Positions 1 to 8,024 of a DNA stretch of 64,000 bases are shown piece by piece (positions within the stretch are counted from its first letter, which is position 1; each line of letters starts with the position of its first letter). The stretch comes from Granulicella tundricola MP5ACTX9 (GTDB lineage: Bacteria > Acidobacteriota > Terriglobia > Terriglobales > Acidobacteriaceae). The position numbers were made by a program, and so were the translations under genes. Location of the stretch: assembly GCF_000178975.2 (NCBI RefSeq), contig NC_015064.1, forward strand, positions 3,472,001 to 3,536,000, written 5' to 3'. Under the pieces are notes generated by a model that worked only from the letters and a program-made list of their open reading frames with translations, did not search any database and was not told the DNA's origin.

Positions 1-684
1 CCCGATCGAAGCCCGATAGGTCCACCGCCCATTCGCCAGAATGTCGTTGAACGGATGGTTGTACACCGCATCCAACTGCATCCGCAGCCCAAAATGCTGC
101 GTCATCCGGAAGTCCCCGCCTCCACCAACCCCATAGAACCCAGTCCAATCCGTCTTCGTCCCACGCGGTGCAAGCTCCGCCACCACCACCTGCTGAAACG
201 GATCGCTCGGGTGCGGAGTCGCGCTCTCATGCAGCGCGCCCAGCGAAGGTCGCAGAAAAAGCGCAACCTTCGAGTACTTCCGGTAGATCAACTGCGGCCC
301 CAGCGCATACGTCTCCGTTCGGGCATCCGTGTTCACACGCAGCTGGTAGTTCGGCGGCAGCAGCCCAAACGCAATGTACTGCTGTTGCGCCCCATTCACT
401 TGCGCCTGCAGTGCAGCCGGCAACTCACTCGTCGTCAGCACCTCTGACCCGCTCGCAATGCTGAAGTCGAACCCCACCGAATACCACCGCCTCGGGTTGA
501 TCCCAATCTGTGTATGAAACCCCGGCTGATTCAGTCCCAGCGCGGGAGCATTGATATCCGCAAACCCCGCATAAACGTCATACTTCCCCACATAATCCTT
601 CTGCGCCTGCGCCCTCACACTCATGACGCACGCCAGCGAAGCCGCACCCACAACGCCAAACACATACCGCAAAGTCCTCTTCAT
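1..684 (-). CDS. Outer-membrane beta-barrel protein, C-terminus cut by window edge
   Basis: The reverse strand is open from the ATG at 684 to the window edge, giving 228 residues without the C-terminus. A signal peptide is clear: positive MKRTLR, a hydrophobic stretch, and an AQA cleavage site near residue 27. The mature part is rich in alternating aromatic/glycine segments (YDVYAGFADI, WYSVGFDFSI, WTGFYGVGGGGDFRM) as in porin-like beta-barrels. An AAAGGA ribosome site precedes the ATG. The family is not recognised beyond outer-membrane barrel, and no ligand or role can be given. Confidence 0.75.
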   Translation of the reverse strand, partial: MKRTLRYVFGVVGAASLACVMSVRAQAQKDYVGKYDVYAGFADINAPALGLNQPGFHTQIGINPRRWYSVGFDFSIASGSEVLTTSELPAALQAQVNGAQQQYIAFGLLPPNYQLRVNTDARTETYALGPQLIYRKYSKVALFLRPSLGALHESATPHPSDPFQQVVVAELAPRGTKTDWTGFYGVGGGGDFRMTQHFGLRMQLDAVYNHPFNDILANGRWTYRASIG

Positions 685-800
685 CACAGAATCCTTTCAG
701 AGAGAACCAGATCGCAGTCCTCTCAGCGAGCAACAAGTTAGTCCACATCCCCCTCTCTTGTCATCCACCAACTCCGCCACGCACTAAACTATTCCCAGAT

Positions 801-1775
801 ATGTCCCAGCCAACCTACGTCACCCTCTCCGAGATCCAGTCCGCAGCCGCCCGCATCTCTGGCGCAGCCATCCGCACGCCCCTCACCCAACTCCCCGGCA
901 CCAGCATCTGGATCAAGGCCGAGTCCGCACAGCCCATCGGCTCCTTCAAGCTTCGCGGCGCCTACAACACCATCGCCCAGCTCACCCCGGAGCAGCTTCG
1001 CCTCGGCGTCATCACCTACTCCTCCGGCAACCACGCCCAGGGCGTCGCCTTCGCCGCCCGAGCCCTCAACTCCAAAGCTGTTATCGTCATGCCCGACAAC
1101 GCCCCTCAGGTCAAAATAGACGCCACCCGAGCCCTCGGCGCAGAAGTCGTCTTCGTCGGCCCCGCCAGCTCCGCCCGCAAGCTCAAGGCAGAAGAACTCT
1201 CCGCCGCCCACGGCTACACCATCATCCCGCCCTACGATCACCCCCACATCATCGCCGGCCAGGCTACCTGCGCCCTTGAGATCCTCCAGGAACTCCCGGA
1301 CGTCGACCTCATCCTCTCCCCCGTCTCCGGCGGCGGTCTCCTCAGCGGCACCGCCACCTGCGTCAAGCAGGCTGCGGCAGCCGGCCTTGCCAAGCCCACC
1401 GTCCAGGTCTGGGGCTGCGAGCCCGAACTCGCCGCCGACGCCAAGGAATCCTTCGACACCAAAACCCTCGTCGAGTGGCCCGCCGCCCTCACCACCCGCA
1501 CCATCGGCGACGGCCTCCGCACCCAATCCCTCGGCCAACTCAACTTCCATCACATCCTCAAATTCGTCGACGGCATCGTCACCGTCACCGAGGACGAGAT
1601 CTACGCCGCCATGCGCCGCCTCCTCAAAGACACTGACTTGGTCCCCGAACCCAGCGGAGCCGTCACCCTAGCCGCCGCCCTCTTCCACGCGCACCAGCTC
1701 CCCGCCGCCGCCAAAACCGCCGTCATCCTGAGCGGAGGCAACATAGACCCGAAACTACTTGAATCTCTGAAGTAG
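801..1775 (+). CDS. Threonine/serine dehydratase (PLP fold type II)
   Basis: A 324-residue PLP enzyme of the threonine ammonia-lyase/serine dehydratase/serine racemase family, expected to deaminate Thr or Ser to the 2-oxoacid. Lys50 in GSFKLRGAYN is the Schiff-base lysine, SSGNHAQG (about 74-81) binds the cofactor carboxylate side, SGGGL (about 176-180) is the phosphate loop, and SGGNID near the C-terminus closes the site. The length fits the catabolic form without the ACT-like regulatory domain of biosynthetic IlvA. Racemase activity cannot be excluded from sequence. It stands alone; the next gene starts about 150 bp downstream after a palindromic repeat. Confidence 0.9.
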   Translation: MSQPTYVTLSEIQSAAARISGAAIRTPLTQLPGTSIWIKAESAQPIGSFKLRGAYNTIAQLTPEQLRLGVITYSSGNHAQGVAFAARALNSKAVIVMPDNAPQVKIDATRALGAEVVFVGPASSARKLKAEELSAAHGYTIIPPYDHPHIIAGQATCALEILQELPDVDLILSPVSGGGLLSGTATCVKQAAAAGLAKPTVQVWGCEPELAADAKESFDTKTLVEWPAALTTRTIGDGLRTQSLGQLNFHHILKFVDGIVTVTEDEIYAAMRRLLKDTDLVPEPSGAVTLAAALFHAHQLPAAAKTAVILSGGNIDPKLLESLK

Positions 1776-1787
1776 CAGAATTAAGTC

Positions 1788-1830
1788 GTGTGCCCCATCC
1801 TCATCGCAGTCTTACCGCGATTAGGGTGGG
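1788..1830. repeat. Intergenic palindromic repeat, GTGCCCC type
   Basis: An imperfect inverted repeat, CCCATCCTCATCGC (1794-1807) against GCGATTAGGGTGGG (1817-1830), preceded by GTGTG. A close copy lies at 6706-6748. Both sit just upstream of a gene and create misleading upstream GTG starts. Function unknown; it could form a hairpin in the transcript. Confidence 0.7.
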
Positions 1831-1922
1831 CATCGGCAAAGCCGACCTTACCAGAGAATCTCGTACCACCCAACACTCCAGGCTCCGTACACCCACCATC
1901 TCAATCGAGCGTCCAACACCAC

Positions 1923-2933
1923 ATGCGCAGTCTAGCCCTGGCTCTCCTCCTCATCCCCGCCGCCCTCCTGGCCCAGAAGAAACCCCGGGACAACAAGGAC
2001 AATCTCTCCGGCTACGACCGCTCCGCCCGAGCCACAGTCCTCCACGACGCCGTAGTCTACGTAGCCGCGGACGACTCCACCCAGAAGGTAGCCGAGGTCA
2101 CCCCCGGCCACGAGCTCGTCATCATCGACCACTCCGGCCCCTGGGTCAAGGTCTACGCCAACACCGACACCCCCGACGAAGCCGACCCCGACCGCACCCC
2201 CGAGTTCGCCGAAGACGACACCGTCACCCCCGCCAGCGGCTGGATCAAGGACAAGGGCGTCGTCAACGCCGCCACCCCCAACGGCGACGCCATCCTCTTC
2301 GGCGCCGCAACCAACCTCGAAGAAGCCGCCTCCCAACCCCACGCCCCCAAGAACGCCGCCCCCGGAGCCCACCTCCTCTACCGCCGCGTCTTCGAGTACT
2401 TCCCCAACTCCCCCCTGGCCGCCGAAGCCGCCTTCCGCTCCGCTGACATCCGCTGGCAGCTTGAAAAGCTCGACATCTCCACCCTCCCCTCCGCCAAGGA
2501 GCAGGAGGCCTACCTCCGCCCCCAGCTCTACGAAGGCGAGATGAAGCACATCATGAAGACCTATCCCGGCACAAAGTTTGCCGCGGAAGCCGCCTACGAC
2601 CTCCTCGACAACAAGCTCTGCGGCGACTGGCAGGGCCTCCCCAAATGCCCCGAGATGGAGACCAAGCTCTACCTTAAATACGCAGACCAGTACCCCGAAT
2701 CCCCGCGCGCGCCCGAGGCCGAGTACAACGCCGTCTACCGCCAGGGCGTAGCCGTCACCATGTACAAGGTGGACGAAGACCGCAAGCACGCAGAAGCCGC
2801 CGCCAAACAAACCCAGACCCTCGCCGACGAGATGCGCACCCGTTTCCCCAACAGCGACTACACCCGCCGCGCCCAATCCATAGCCTTCCGCATCGCCCAG
2901 GGCCTGAGCATCTACGGCTCCGACCGCGAGTAG
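1923..2933 (+). CDS. Secreted/periplasmic protein with SH3-like and TPR-type repeats
   Basis: 336 residues. The ATG at 1923 is chosen because it starts a signal peptide (MRSLALALLLIPAALLAQ); the open frame extends upstream only through the palindromic repeat. Residues about 30-125 resemble a bacterial SH3 domain (YVAADDSTQKVAEVTPGHEL, GPWVKVY, SGWIKDKGVV). The C-terminal half has helical repeats typical of tetratricopeptide or BamD-like proteins (YFPNSPLAAEAAFRSADI, YPGTKFAAEAAYDLL, YPESPRAPEAEYNA). This suggests an envelope scaffold or peptidoglycan-associated role, but no enzyme is implied. It lies alone between the dehydratase and the next gene. Confidence 0.75.
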   Translation: MRSLALALLLIPAALLAQKKPRDNKDNLSGYDRSARATVLHDAVVYVAADDSTQKVAEVTPGHELVIIDHSGPWVKVYANTDTPDEADPDRTPEFAEDDTVTPASGWIKDKGVVNAATPNGDAILFGAATNLEEAASQPHAPKNAAPGAHLLYRRVFEYFPNSPLAAEAAFRSADIRWQLEKLDISTLPSAKEQEAYLRPQLYEGEMKHIMKTYPGTKFAAEAAYDLLDNKLCGDWQGLPKCPEMETKLYLKYADQYPESPRAPEAEYNAVYRQGVAVTMYKVDEDRKHAEAAAKQTQTLADEMRTRFPNSDYTRRAQSIAFRIAQGLSIYGSDRE

Positions 2934-3038
2934 CCCCCGCGCCACATTGAGACCTCCAGACGTTCGTCTCGAGTTACCTTATGCCGCTGATGGCGGAACA
3001 CTCCCCCGTCCGCCCCATTTCCCGCGTACCATCGAGGT

Positions 3039-3908
3039 GTGAAGGGCCCCCATCTCATTCTCTCCCCTGGAGTTGCCGCACTCCTTCTGGCTTCGCTCAG
3101 CGCGACGGCCGCACGCGGACAGTCTCCTCTGCTTTCCAGACTCACCCTCCCTGACGCACCCTCCAGCTCTTCAGTCTGGACCAGCCAATCACAGGATGCT
3201 GCTAAGCCCCAGCCCTCCGCCGAGACTGATGCCCAACGCCGCGAGCGCATTCGCAAGCAATCGGCCGATCAGGTCGCAGCCGAAGAAAAGCAGCGCATCG
3301 CCGGCGTCGTTCCGGACTTCAACGTCGTCCTCGGCGGCTACGCTCCGCCCATCTCGCCCGCGCAGAAGTTCTCCCTCGTCTTCCACTCCTCCATCGATCC
3401 CTTCACCATCAGCCTCGCTGCTGTCCTCGGAGGTTATGACGAGATCTCCGGCTCCCATAACGGCTACGGCTGGGGCCCCGCAGGCTACTTCAAGCGCTTC
3501 GGAGCGCAGTACGCCGATACCGTAGACGGTGCGTTCTGGGGAAACGCCGTCCTCCCCATCCTTCTCCATCAGGACCCGCGCTACTTCCGCAAAGGCACCG
3601 GCTCCATAAAGAGCCGCATCCTGCACTCCGCACTCTCCACCGTCATCTGCCACGGTGATAACGGCCACAGTCAGTTCAGCATCTCCAACATCGCCGGCAA
3701 CATCATCTCCGGAGGCATCTCAAACCTCTACTACCCCTCCAACGAACGTGGTATCGGCCTCGCCTTCGACAACGCCCTCCAGGTCACCGCGGAAGGAGCC
3801 TTCGGAGCCCAGCTACTTGAGTTCTCCCCGGATCTCGTCGCCCTCTATCACCGCCATCAGCAGCGCGTGCAGGATAAAAAAGCAGCGGCAGCAGCGGCCC
3901 AGCCCTGA
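3039..3908 (+). CDS. Conserved secreted hypothetical protein
   Basis: 289 residues from a GTG at 3039. The N-terminus carries a signal-like hydrophobic stretch (GVAALLLASLSATAARG), then a low-complexity Ser/Ala/Gln region and a charged coiled stretch (QRRERIRKQSADQVAAEEKQ). The C-terminal 190 residues contain Gly- and aromatic-rich segments (YGWGPAGYFKRFGAQY, FWGNAVLPILLHQDPRYF). Proteins of this general form are common in Acidobacteria, but I cannot assign a function. Export is inferred only from the N-terminus. Confidence 0.7.
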   Translation: MKGPHLILSPGVAALLLASLSATAARGQSPLLSRLTLPDAPSSSSVWTSQSQDAAKPQPSAETDAQRRERIRKQSADQVAAEEKQRIAGVVPDFNVVLGGYAPPISPAQKFSLVFHSSIDPFTISLAAVLGGYDEISGSHNGYGWGPAGYFKRFGAQYADTVDGAFWGNAVLPILLHQDPRYFRKGTGSIKSRILHSALSTVICHGDNGHSQFSISNIAGNIISGGISNLYYPSNERGIGLAFDNALQVTAEGAFGAQLLEFSPDLVALYHRHQQRVQDKKAAAAAAQP

Positions 3909-3944
3909 TCCATTCACGGTGCCGGGTAGCCGTGCCGCCTCTGT

Positions 3945-4340
3945 CTAGTGCTTGGCGAACGCCGCAGACGGAGCCGCGCCCGCACCCGCCTCGTTCTCCT
4001 TGAGGTCCATCCGCTCAATCAATCCATCCACAATCATATGAACGTGCCAGACCTCGCCGTCCGCGAGTACTTCCCCGCCCAGACTCTTCACAAGCTGATG
4101 AACCCTGACCTCAGTCTTGCCATCCTCGCGGTCGATCACCTCAACTGGCTCCACATGCGGATCGAACTCCTGCCACTGCCGCGTCCAGTACTCACGAATC
4201 TCTTCCTTCCCGACCACACGCCCGCCCTCGCTCGCCTTGGGCCAGCTCACAGTCTCACTCATCAGCGCCAGTGCGCTGTCGATGTCACGTTCGTTGAAGG
4301 CCGAGTAAGCCCGCGCGATCACTCTCTGCGTATTCGCCAT
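3945..4340 (-). CDS. SnoaL-like/NTF2-fold protein
   Basis: 131 residues with the SnoaL-like (NTF2) fold: helix VIARAYSAFNERDIDSALALMSE, then SWPKASEGGRVVGKEEIREYW and a beta-sheet half ending DGLIERMDLKENE. Members are cyclases, isomerases or small-molecule binders; the substrate here cannot be read. The start at 4340 follows a strong GGGAGGA site. It is divergent from the MarR regulator at 4444, with a palindrome between them, so it is probably the regulated target. Confidence 0.85.
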   Translation of the reverse strand: MANTQRVIARAYSAFNERDIDSALALMSETVSWPKASEGGRVVGKEEIREYWTRQWQEFDPHVEPVEVIDREDGKTEVRVHQLVKSLGGEVLADGEVWHVHMIVDGLIERMDLKENEAGAGAAPSAAFAKH

Positions 4341-4361
4341 AAATCCTCCCAAGTACGATAG

Positions 4362-4374
4362 GTGTACTATACAC
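4362..4374. promoter_or_regulatory. Palindromic operator between SnoaL-like gene and marR
   Basis: GTGTACTATACAC is a perfect inverted repeat (GTGTA-CTA-TACAC) 22 bp upstream of the SnoaL-like gene start. A related half-site TATGTGTATATTGCATA occurs at about 4409-4425 and overlaps a TATATT -10-like box (4414-4419) for the MarR gene. MarR proteins usually bind such sites in divergent promoters, so autoregulation plus control of the neighbour is inferred. Confidence 0.6.
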
Positions 4375-4443
4375 ATAAAATCTCGCACCGCCCGGCCCCT
4401 GAAAAAATATGTGTATATTGCATAGATCAGGCGAGACGCACGC

Positions 4444-4968
4444 ATGCCAGGGAAAGAATCGTTCAATAAACATATCCGCAAGTCGTTGCCGGAGCTGCTC
4501 GGCTCAGTGCTGGATATCGTCGGCATCTTCAATAGCCCGGAGCGCGACGCGGCCATGCTGGAGAGCGCAGGCCTCACCCTCGAACGCGCCCTCTACCCGC
4601 TCCTCGTGCTCATCGGAAAGTACGGCCCCATCGGCGTCGTTGACCTCGGGGAACGCGTCGGACGCGACTACACCACCGTCAGCCGCCAGGTCGCGCGCCT
4701 GGAAGAGCTTGGCCTGGTCACTCGTCGCGCCGGTTCAACCGACCGCCGCACCCGCGAAGCGACCGTCACACGAGAGGGTAAGGCCGCAACCAATGCCGTC
4801 GACGCCGCACGCGAACGCCTGGCATTGAAGATGTTCCGAAACTGGTCTCGCCCCGATTACGACCAGCTTCTCAGACTGACAAGAATGTTGGCCGATGGCC
4901 TGGATGTGACGCCGGCACCGGGATCGAAGCTGGCAGAAAGAATGGCTGCGAAGACCTCAGGGAAATAG
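4444..4968 (+). CDS. MarR-family transcriptional regulator
   Basis: 174 residues with the winged helix-turn-helix of the MarR family: an N-terminal dimerisation helix, recognition region YGPIGVVDLGERVGRDYTTV then SRQVARLEELGLVTRR, and the wing RAGSTDRRTREATVTREG with the usual Asp-Arg-Arg pair. C-terminal helices complete the dimer interface. It is divergent from the SnoaL-like gene and probably represses both promoters until a small ligand binds. It ends two bases before the convergent trhO gene. Confidence 0.9.
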   Translation: MPGKESFNKHIRKSLPELLGSVLDIVGIFNSPERDAAMLESAGLTLERALYPLLVLIGKYGPIGVVDLGERVGRDYTTVSRQVARLEELGLVTRRAGSTDRRTREATVTREGKAATNAVDAARERLALKMFRNWSRPDYDQLLRLTRMLADGLDVTPAPGSKLAERMAAKTSGK

Positions 4969-4970
4969 CC

Positions 4971-5684
4971 TCACCCCTCAAAGTCCTCATGCCCCACCCC
5001 CCGCCGCCGGTCGAACACAAAGCAATCCCCACTCCACCGGCTCTCCGCCTCCGGAACCTCTTCCAGGTACTTCAGAATCCCACCCTTCAGGTGATACACC
5101 TCACCGAACCCCTCCTGCAACATGAAAGCCGAAGCCTTCTCACACCGAATCCCACCCGTACAAAACATAGCCACCCTTTTATGCCGCTCCGGGTCCAGCC
5201 GCTCCTTCACAAACGTCGCAAACTCTGAGAAATTCTCAATCCCCGGATCGACCGCCGCAGCAAACGTCCCCGCCTCATACTCATACTTGTTCCGCGTATC
5301 AAGCACCAAGACCTCCGGGTCCGCAATCAGCGCATTCCAATCCCGAGCCTCCACATACGTCCCAGCCTGTGACGGATCGACGACCGCCTTGCGAAACGCA
5401 ATGATCTCGTCCTTCACCTTGATCTTCAGCCGCCCAAAAGGCCTCTCATCGGCATAAGAAAACTTCACATCCCCAGCCTCCAACCCGACCTTCGCCCCCA
5501 GCGTTTCTATCAGCCGCGAGATCGTCCCCGCCTCCCCCGCCATCGTGCCGTTCACGCCCTCACCCGCGATCAGCATCGTCCCCCAAAGCTCCTCTTCGGT
5601 AAACAGCCCCGCCATCTCCTCCCGCAACCCCGCAGGATCGGCCACCGCAACAAAACGATAAAACGCCGCAATCGTATAAACCAT
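4971..5684 (-). CDS. trhO: tRNA uridine(34) hydroxylase (rhodanese family)
   Basis: 237 residues matching the YceA/TrhO family, which hydroxylates uridine 34 of tRNA to ho5U using molecular oxygen. The N-terminal acylphosphatase-like domain begins MVYTIAAFYRFV and contains GEGVNGTMAG. The rhodanese domain (about 110-215) has the active-site loop FCTGGIRCEKA with catalytic Cys175 and the family's second Cys181. The start at 5684 is chosen from family alignment; an upstream in-frame ATG at 5729 would run into a dispersed repeat. GGAGGG abuts the chosen ATG rather closely, so the exact start is uncertain. Confidence 0.9.
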   Translation of the reverse strand: MVYTIAAFYRFVAVADPAGLREEMAGLFTEEELWGTMLIAGEGVNGTMAGEAGTISRLIETLGAKVGLEAGDVKFSYADERPFGRLKIKVKDEIIAFRKAVVDPSQAGTYVEARDWNALIADPEVLVLDTRNKYEYEAGTFAAAVDPGIENFSEFATFVKERLDPERHKRVAMFCTGGIRCEKASAFMLQEGFGEVYHLKGGILKYLEEVPEAESRWSGDCFVFDRRRGVGHEDFEG

Positions 5685-5723
5685 CCCTCCATTATCAAAC
5701 ACACTCCCCCTGGCCTTTTTGTT

Positions 5724-5764
5724 TGTCATTCCGCAGCGCAGCGGAGGAACCTGCAGTTGCTCTT
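5724..5764. repeat. Dispersed intergenic repeat fragment (GTCATTC type)
   Basis: TGTCATTCCGCAGCGCAGCG followed by GAGGAACCTGCAGTTGCTCT. It is related in plan (GTCATTC/GTCATCC head, GAAGC/GAGGA core, TTGC-rich tail) to copies at 11858, 16862, 18317, 19275 and 25004. It lies between trhO and uppP. Confidence 0.5.
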
Positions 5765-5797
5765 ACGCTCACCACCCCCGCAAGCTAAAATCACCCT

Positions 5798-6685
5798 ATG
5801 CCGATCCTCCAGGTCATCATCCTTGCCATCGTGCAGGGACTCGCCGAACTTCTGCCCGTCTCCAGCTCCGCGCACGTCGTCGTAGCAGAAAAGCTCATGG
5901 GCCTCGATCCCACCTCCCCCCAGATGACCCTCCTGCTGGTCATGCTCCACACCGGCACCATGTTCGCCGTCATCGTCTACTTCTGGCGTCGCTGGGTCCA
6001 CACCTACTTCCGTTCCTCCGCCGCCTTCACCAGCGTCGTCGTCCGCATCGCCGTCGCCACCATCCTCACCGGCGTCATCGGCTACCCCATCCAGAAGGTC
6101 ATTGAGAAGGTCATGTTCCACGGCGCGCCCAAGGCCGAGATCGAACAGCTCTTTGGCCGCCTCGATCTCATCGCCATCGCTCTCTTCTTCGTCGGCCTCC
6201 TCATCCTCTTCGCCGGCCTCGCAGAGCGCCGCAGCATGACCGGCCGCACCACCGGCGCATCGGATGAGGACATGTCCCTCGGCCAGGCCGGCATCATCGG
6301 CGCAACCCAGGGCCTCTCGCTTCCCTTCCGCGGCTTCTCCCGCTCCGGCTCCACTATCTCCGCCGGAATGCTCGCCGGCGTAGCCCGCGAATCAGCCGAA
6401 ACCTTCAGCTTCGCACTCGCCGTCGTCCTCACCCCCGCCGTCCTCGCCCGTGAAGGGATGCGCCTCGTCAAGTTCTCCCACGAAGCCGCCGCCGCAGGCA
6501 CCCCGCTTGATCTCCACGGAGCCATCGGCAGCAGCGTCCTCGGCATGATCCTCGCCTTCGTCGCAGGTCTCGCCGGCCTGAAGTGGCTCTCGAGTTGGCT
6601 CGAAGCCGGCCGCTGGTACCTCTTCGGCATCTACTGCCTCGTAATGAGCGCGGTCGTCTTCTTCCTCCACACCCGCGGCTACTAA
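5798..6685 (+). CDS. uppP: Undecaprenyl-diphosphatase
   Basis: 295-residue polytopic membrane enzyme of the BacA/UppP family that dephosphorylates undecaprenyl pyrophosphate to recycle the lipid carrier for peptidoglycan and surface glycans. Signature motifs are GLAELLPVSSSAH (about 14-26, with the catalytic Glu) and RGFSRSGSTIS (about 178-188). At least seven hydrophobic segments are visible. The usual Gly after SSS is Ala here, a mild variation. It can confer bacitracin tolerance when abundant. The gene stands alone between trhO and a lipase. Confidence 0.95.
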   Translation: MPILQVIILAIVQGLAELLPVSSSAHVVVAEKLMGLDPTSPQMTLLLVMLHTGTMFAVIVYFWRRWVHTYFRSSAAFTSVVVRIAVATILTGVIGYPIQKVIEKVMFHGAPKAEIEQLFGRLDLIAIALFFVGLLILFAGLAERRSMTGRTTGASDEDMSLGQAGIIGATQGLSLPFRGFSRSGSTISAGMLAGVARESAETFSFALAVVLTPAVLAREGMRLVKFSHEAAAAGTPLDLHGAIGSSVLGMILAFVAGLAGLKWLSSWLEAGRWYLFGIYCLVMSAVVFFLHTRGY

Positions 6686-6705
6686 CCCACCCCAAAAAAG
6701 AAACT

Positions 6706-6748
6706 GTGTGCCCCATCCTCATCGCATCCTCATCGCGATGAGGATGGG
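6706..6748. repeat. Intergenic palindromic repeat, GTGCCCC type
   Basis: CCCATCCTCATCGC (6712-6725) pairs perfectly with GCGATGAGGATGGG (6735-6748), preceded by GTGTG. Second copy of the element at 1788-1830, again just upstream of a gene for an exported protein. Confidence 0.75.
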
Positions 6749-6809
6749 ACCGCCCCCACCCACACCCTCTGCCACACCCGTCTCCCTGTATTCTCAATTC
6801 AGGTTCAAG

Positions 6810-7964
6810 ATGAAGAGACACCCTCACTGCACCACCTGCCTCCAGCTTTTTCTCCCCCTCCTCCTGCTCTTCCTCCATGCCTCCCCATCCTTCCCCCAGG
6901 CCCCACGTGCCCGCGTCATCGTCTTCGTCCACGGCCTCCACGGTGACCGCTCCTCCTGGCGAGCCGCCAACGGAGCCTACTGGCCAGACCTCGTAAAATC
7001 AGACCCCCACTTCGCCCTCTCAGACGTTGACGTCGTCGAGTACCCATCCCCCGCCTCCAACGGCAAGTCCTCCAGCATCCAGTTAGCCGACATCCTCTGG
7101 AACCGCCTCAAGCAGGATCACGTCTGGGATCATCGCGAGGTCGTCTTCCTCGCCCACAGCCTCGGCGGCATCCTCGTCGAAGAGATGCTCCTCCGTCATC
7201 CCGCCGAAGCCGCCCGCGTCAAATTCGTCGTCTCCTACGGCACCCCGCACGAAGGCTCCACCGTCGCCCGCTTCGCCTCCATCTACGACAAAGACCCCAT
7301 CCTCAACGATCTCAGCGACGCCACCAGCAACACCTTCCTCACCAACCTCGAAAGCAGTTGGCGCGGCACCCCGACCGTCAATTCCATCCATCGCTTCTGC
7401 GCCTACGAGTCCGAGGACACCACCCCAGAGGACGGCATCGCCCGCTACCTCAAGCCCCACACCCGCGTCGTCAGCTACTTCAGCGCCACCTACGGCTGTG
7501 ACGTCACCACCCCGCCCCAGGAGATCCACGCCGATCACATCCACATGATCAAGCCGCTTGACCGCAACTCCGCCGCCTACGACTTCTTCCGCCGCGTCTA
7601 CCGCGACAACCCCATCCTCGAAGAGCAGATCGTCACCCGCGACAACGTCATCGCCGGTCTCACAGCCGGCTGCGGCCAGGCCAACAGCAACGTAGATCTT
7701 CAGGTCCCCATCGCCCTGGACAGCACCTTCCACGAGCGAGTCACCGCCGTCACCGCCTCCCTCGTCAACATGACCGACGTCCACGACATTGATCCCGACC
7801 CACCCATCGTCACCGGCATCGACCCCTCCGGCGTAGCCCACATCGACTACGGCTTCAAAGGCCCCGGCAAAACCCTTTTAGTCTGTCTCGGCACCGCCCG
7901 CGCCTCCCTCAAGGTCCAATTCACCATCAACCGCCAGATCCCCATCCGCGAGCCCCAGAACTAG
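6810..7964 (+). CDS. Secreted alpha/beta-hydrolase (lipase/esterase-like)
   Basis: 384 residues. The ATG at 6810 begins a signal peptide (MKRHPHC then a Leu-rich core); in-frame codons upstream fall in the palindromic repeat. The alpha/beta-hydrolase core starts VIVFVHGLHGDRSSW (oxyanion-hole HG at about 41-42). The nucleophile elbow is AHSLGG with Ser117, in a DUF676/PGAP1-like lipase setting. The C-terminal 120 residues are beta-rich, may be an accessory domain, and lack a recognised signature. Substrate is likely a lipid or ester but cannot be specified. Confidence 0.85.
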   Translation: MKRHPHCTTCLQLFLPLLLLFLHASPSFPQAPRARVIVFVHGLHGDRSSWRAANGAYWPDLVKSDPHFALSDVDVVEYPSPASNGKSSSIQLADILWNRLKQDHVWDHREVVFLAHSLGGILVEEMLLRHPAEAARVKFVVSYGTPHEGSTVARFASIYDKDPILNDLSDATSNTFLTNLESSWRGTPTVNSIHRFCAYESEDTTPEDGIARYLKPHTRVVSYFSATYGCDVTTPPQEIHADHIHMIKPLDRNSAAYDFFRRVYRDNPILEEQIVTRDNVIAGLTAGCGQANSNVDLQVPIALDSTFHERVTAVTASLVNMTDVHDIDPDPPIVTGIDPSGVAHIDYGFKGPGKTLLVCLGTARASLKVQFTINRQIPIREPQN

Positions 7965-8024
7965 AGCGCTCAGCGCAGACGGCGCACCGGAGACCGCAAG
8001 CAGCCTCCGGCGCACAGACCGCGA

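Noticed and set aside
1788..1922. Upstream in-frame GTG extension of the SH3/TPR gene
   Set aside because: The extension translates the palindromic repeat and would bury a clear signal peptide that starts at 1923.
6708..6809. Upstream in-frame GTG extension of the lipase gene
   Set aside because: Same reason: the repeat at 6706-6748 is translated and the signal peptide at 6810 would be internal.
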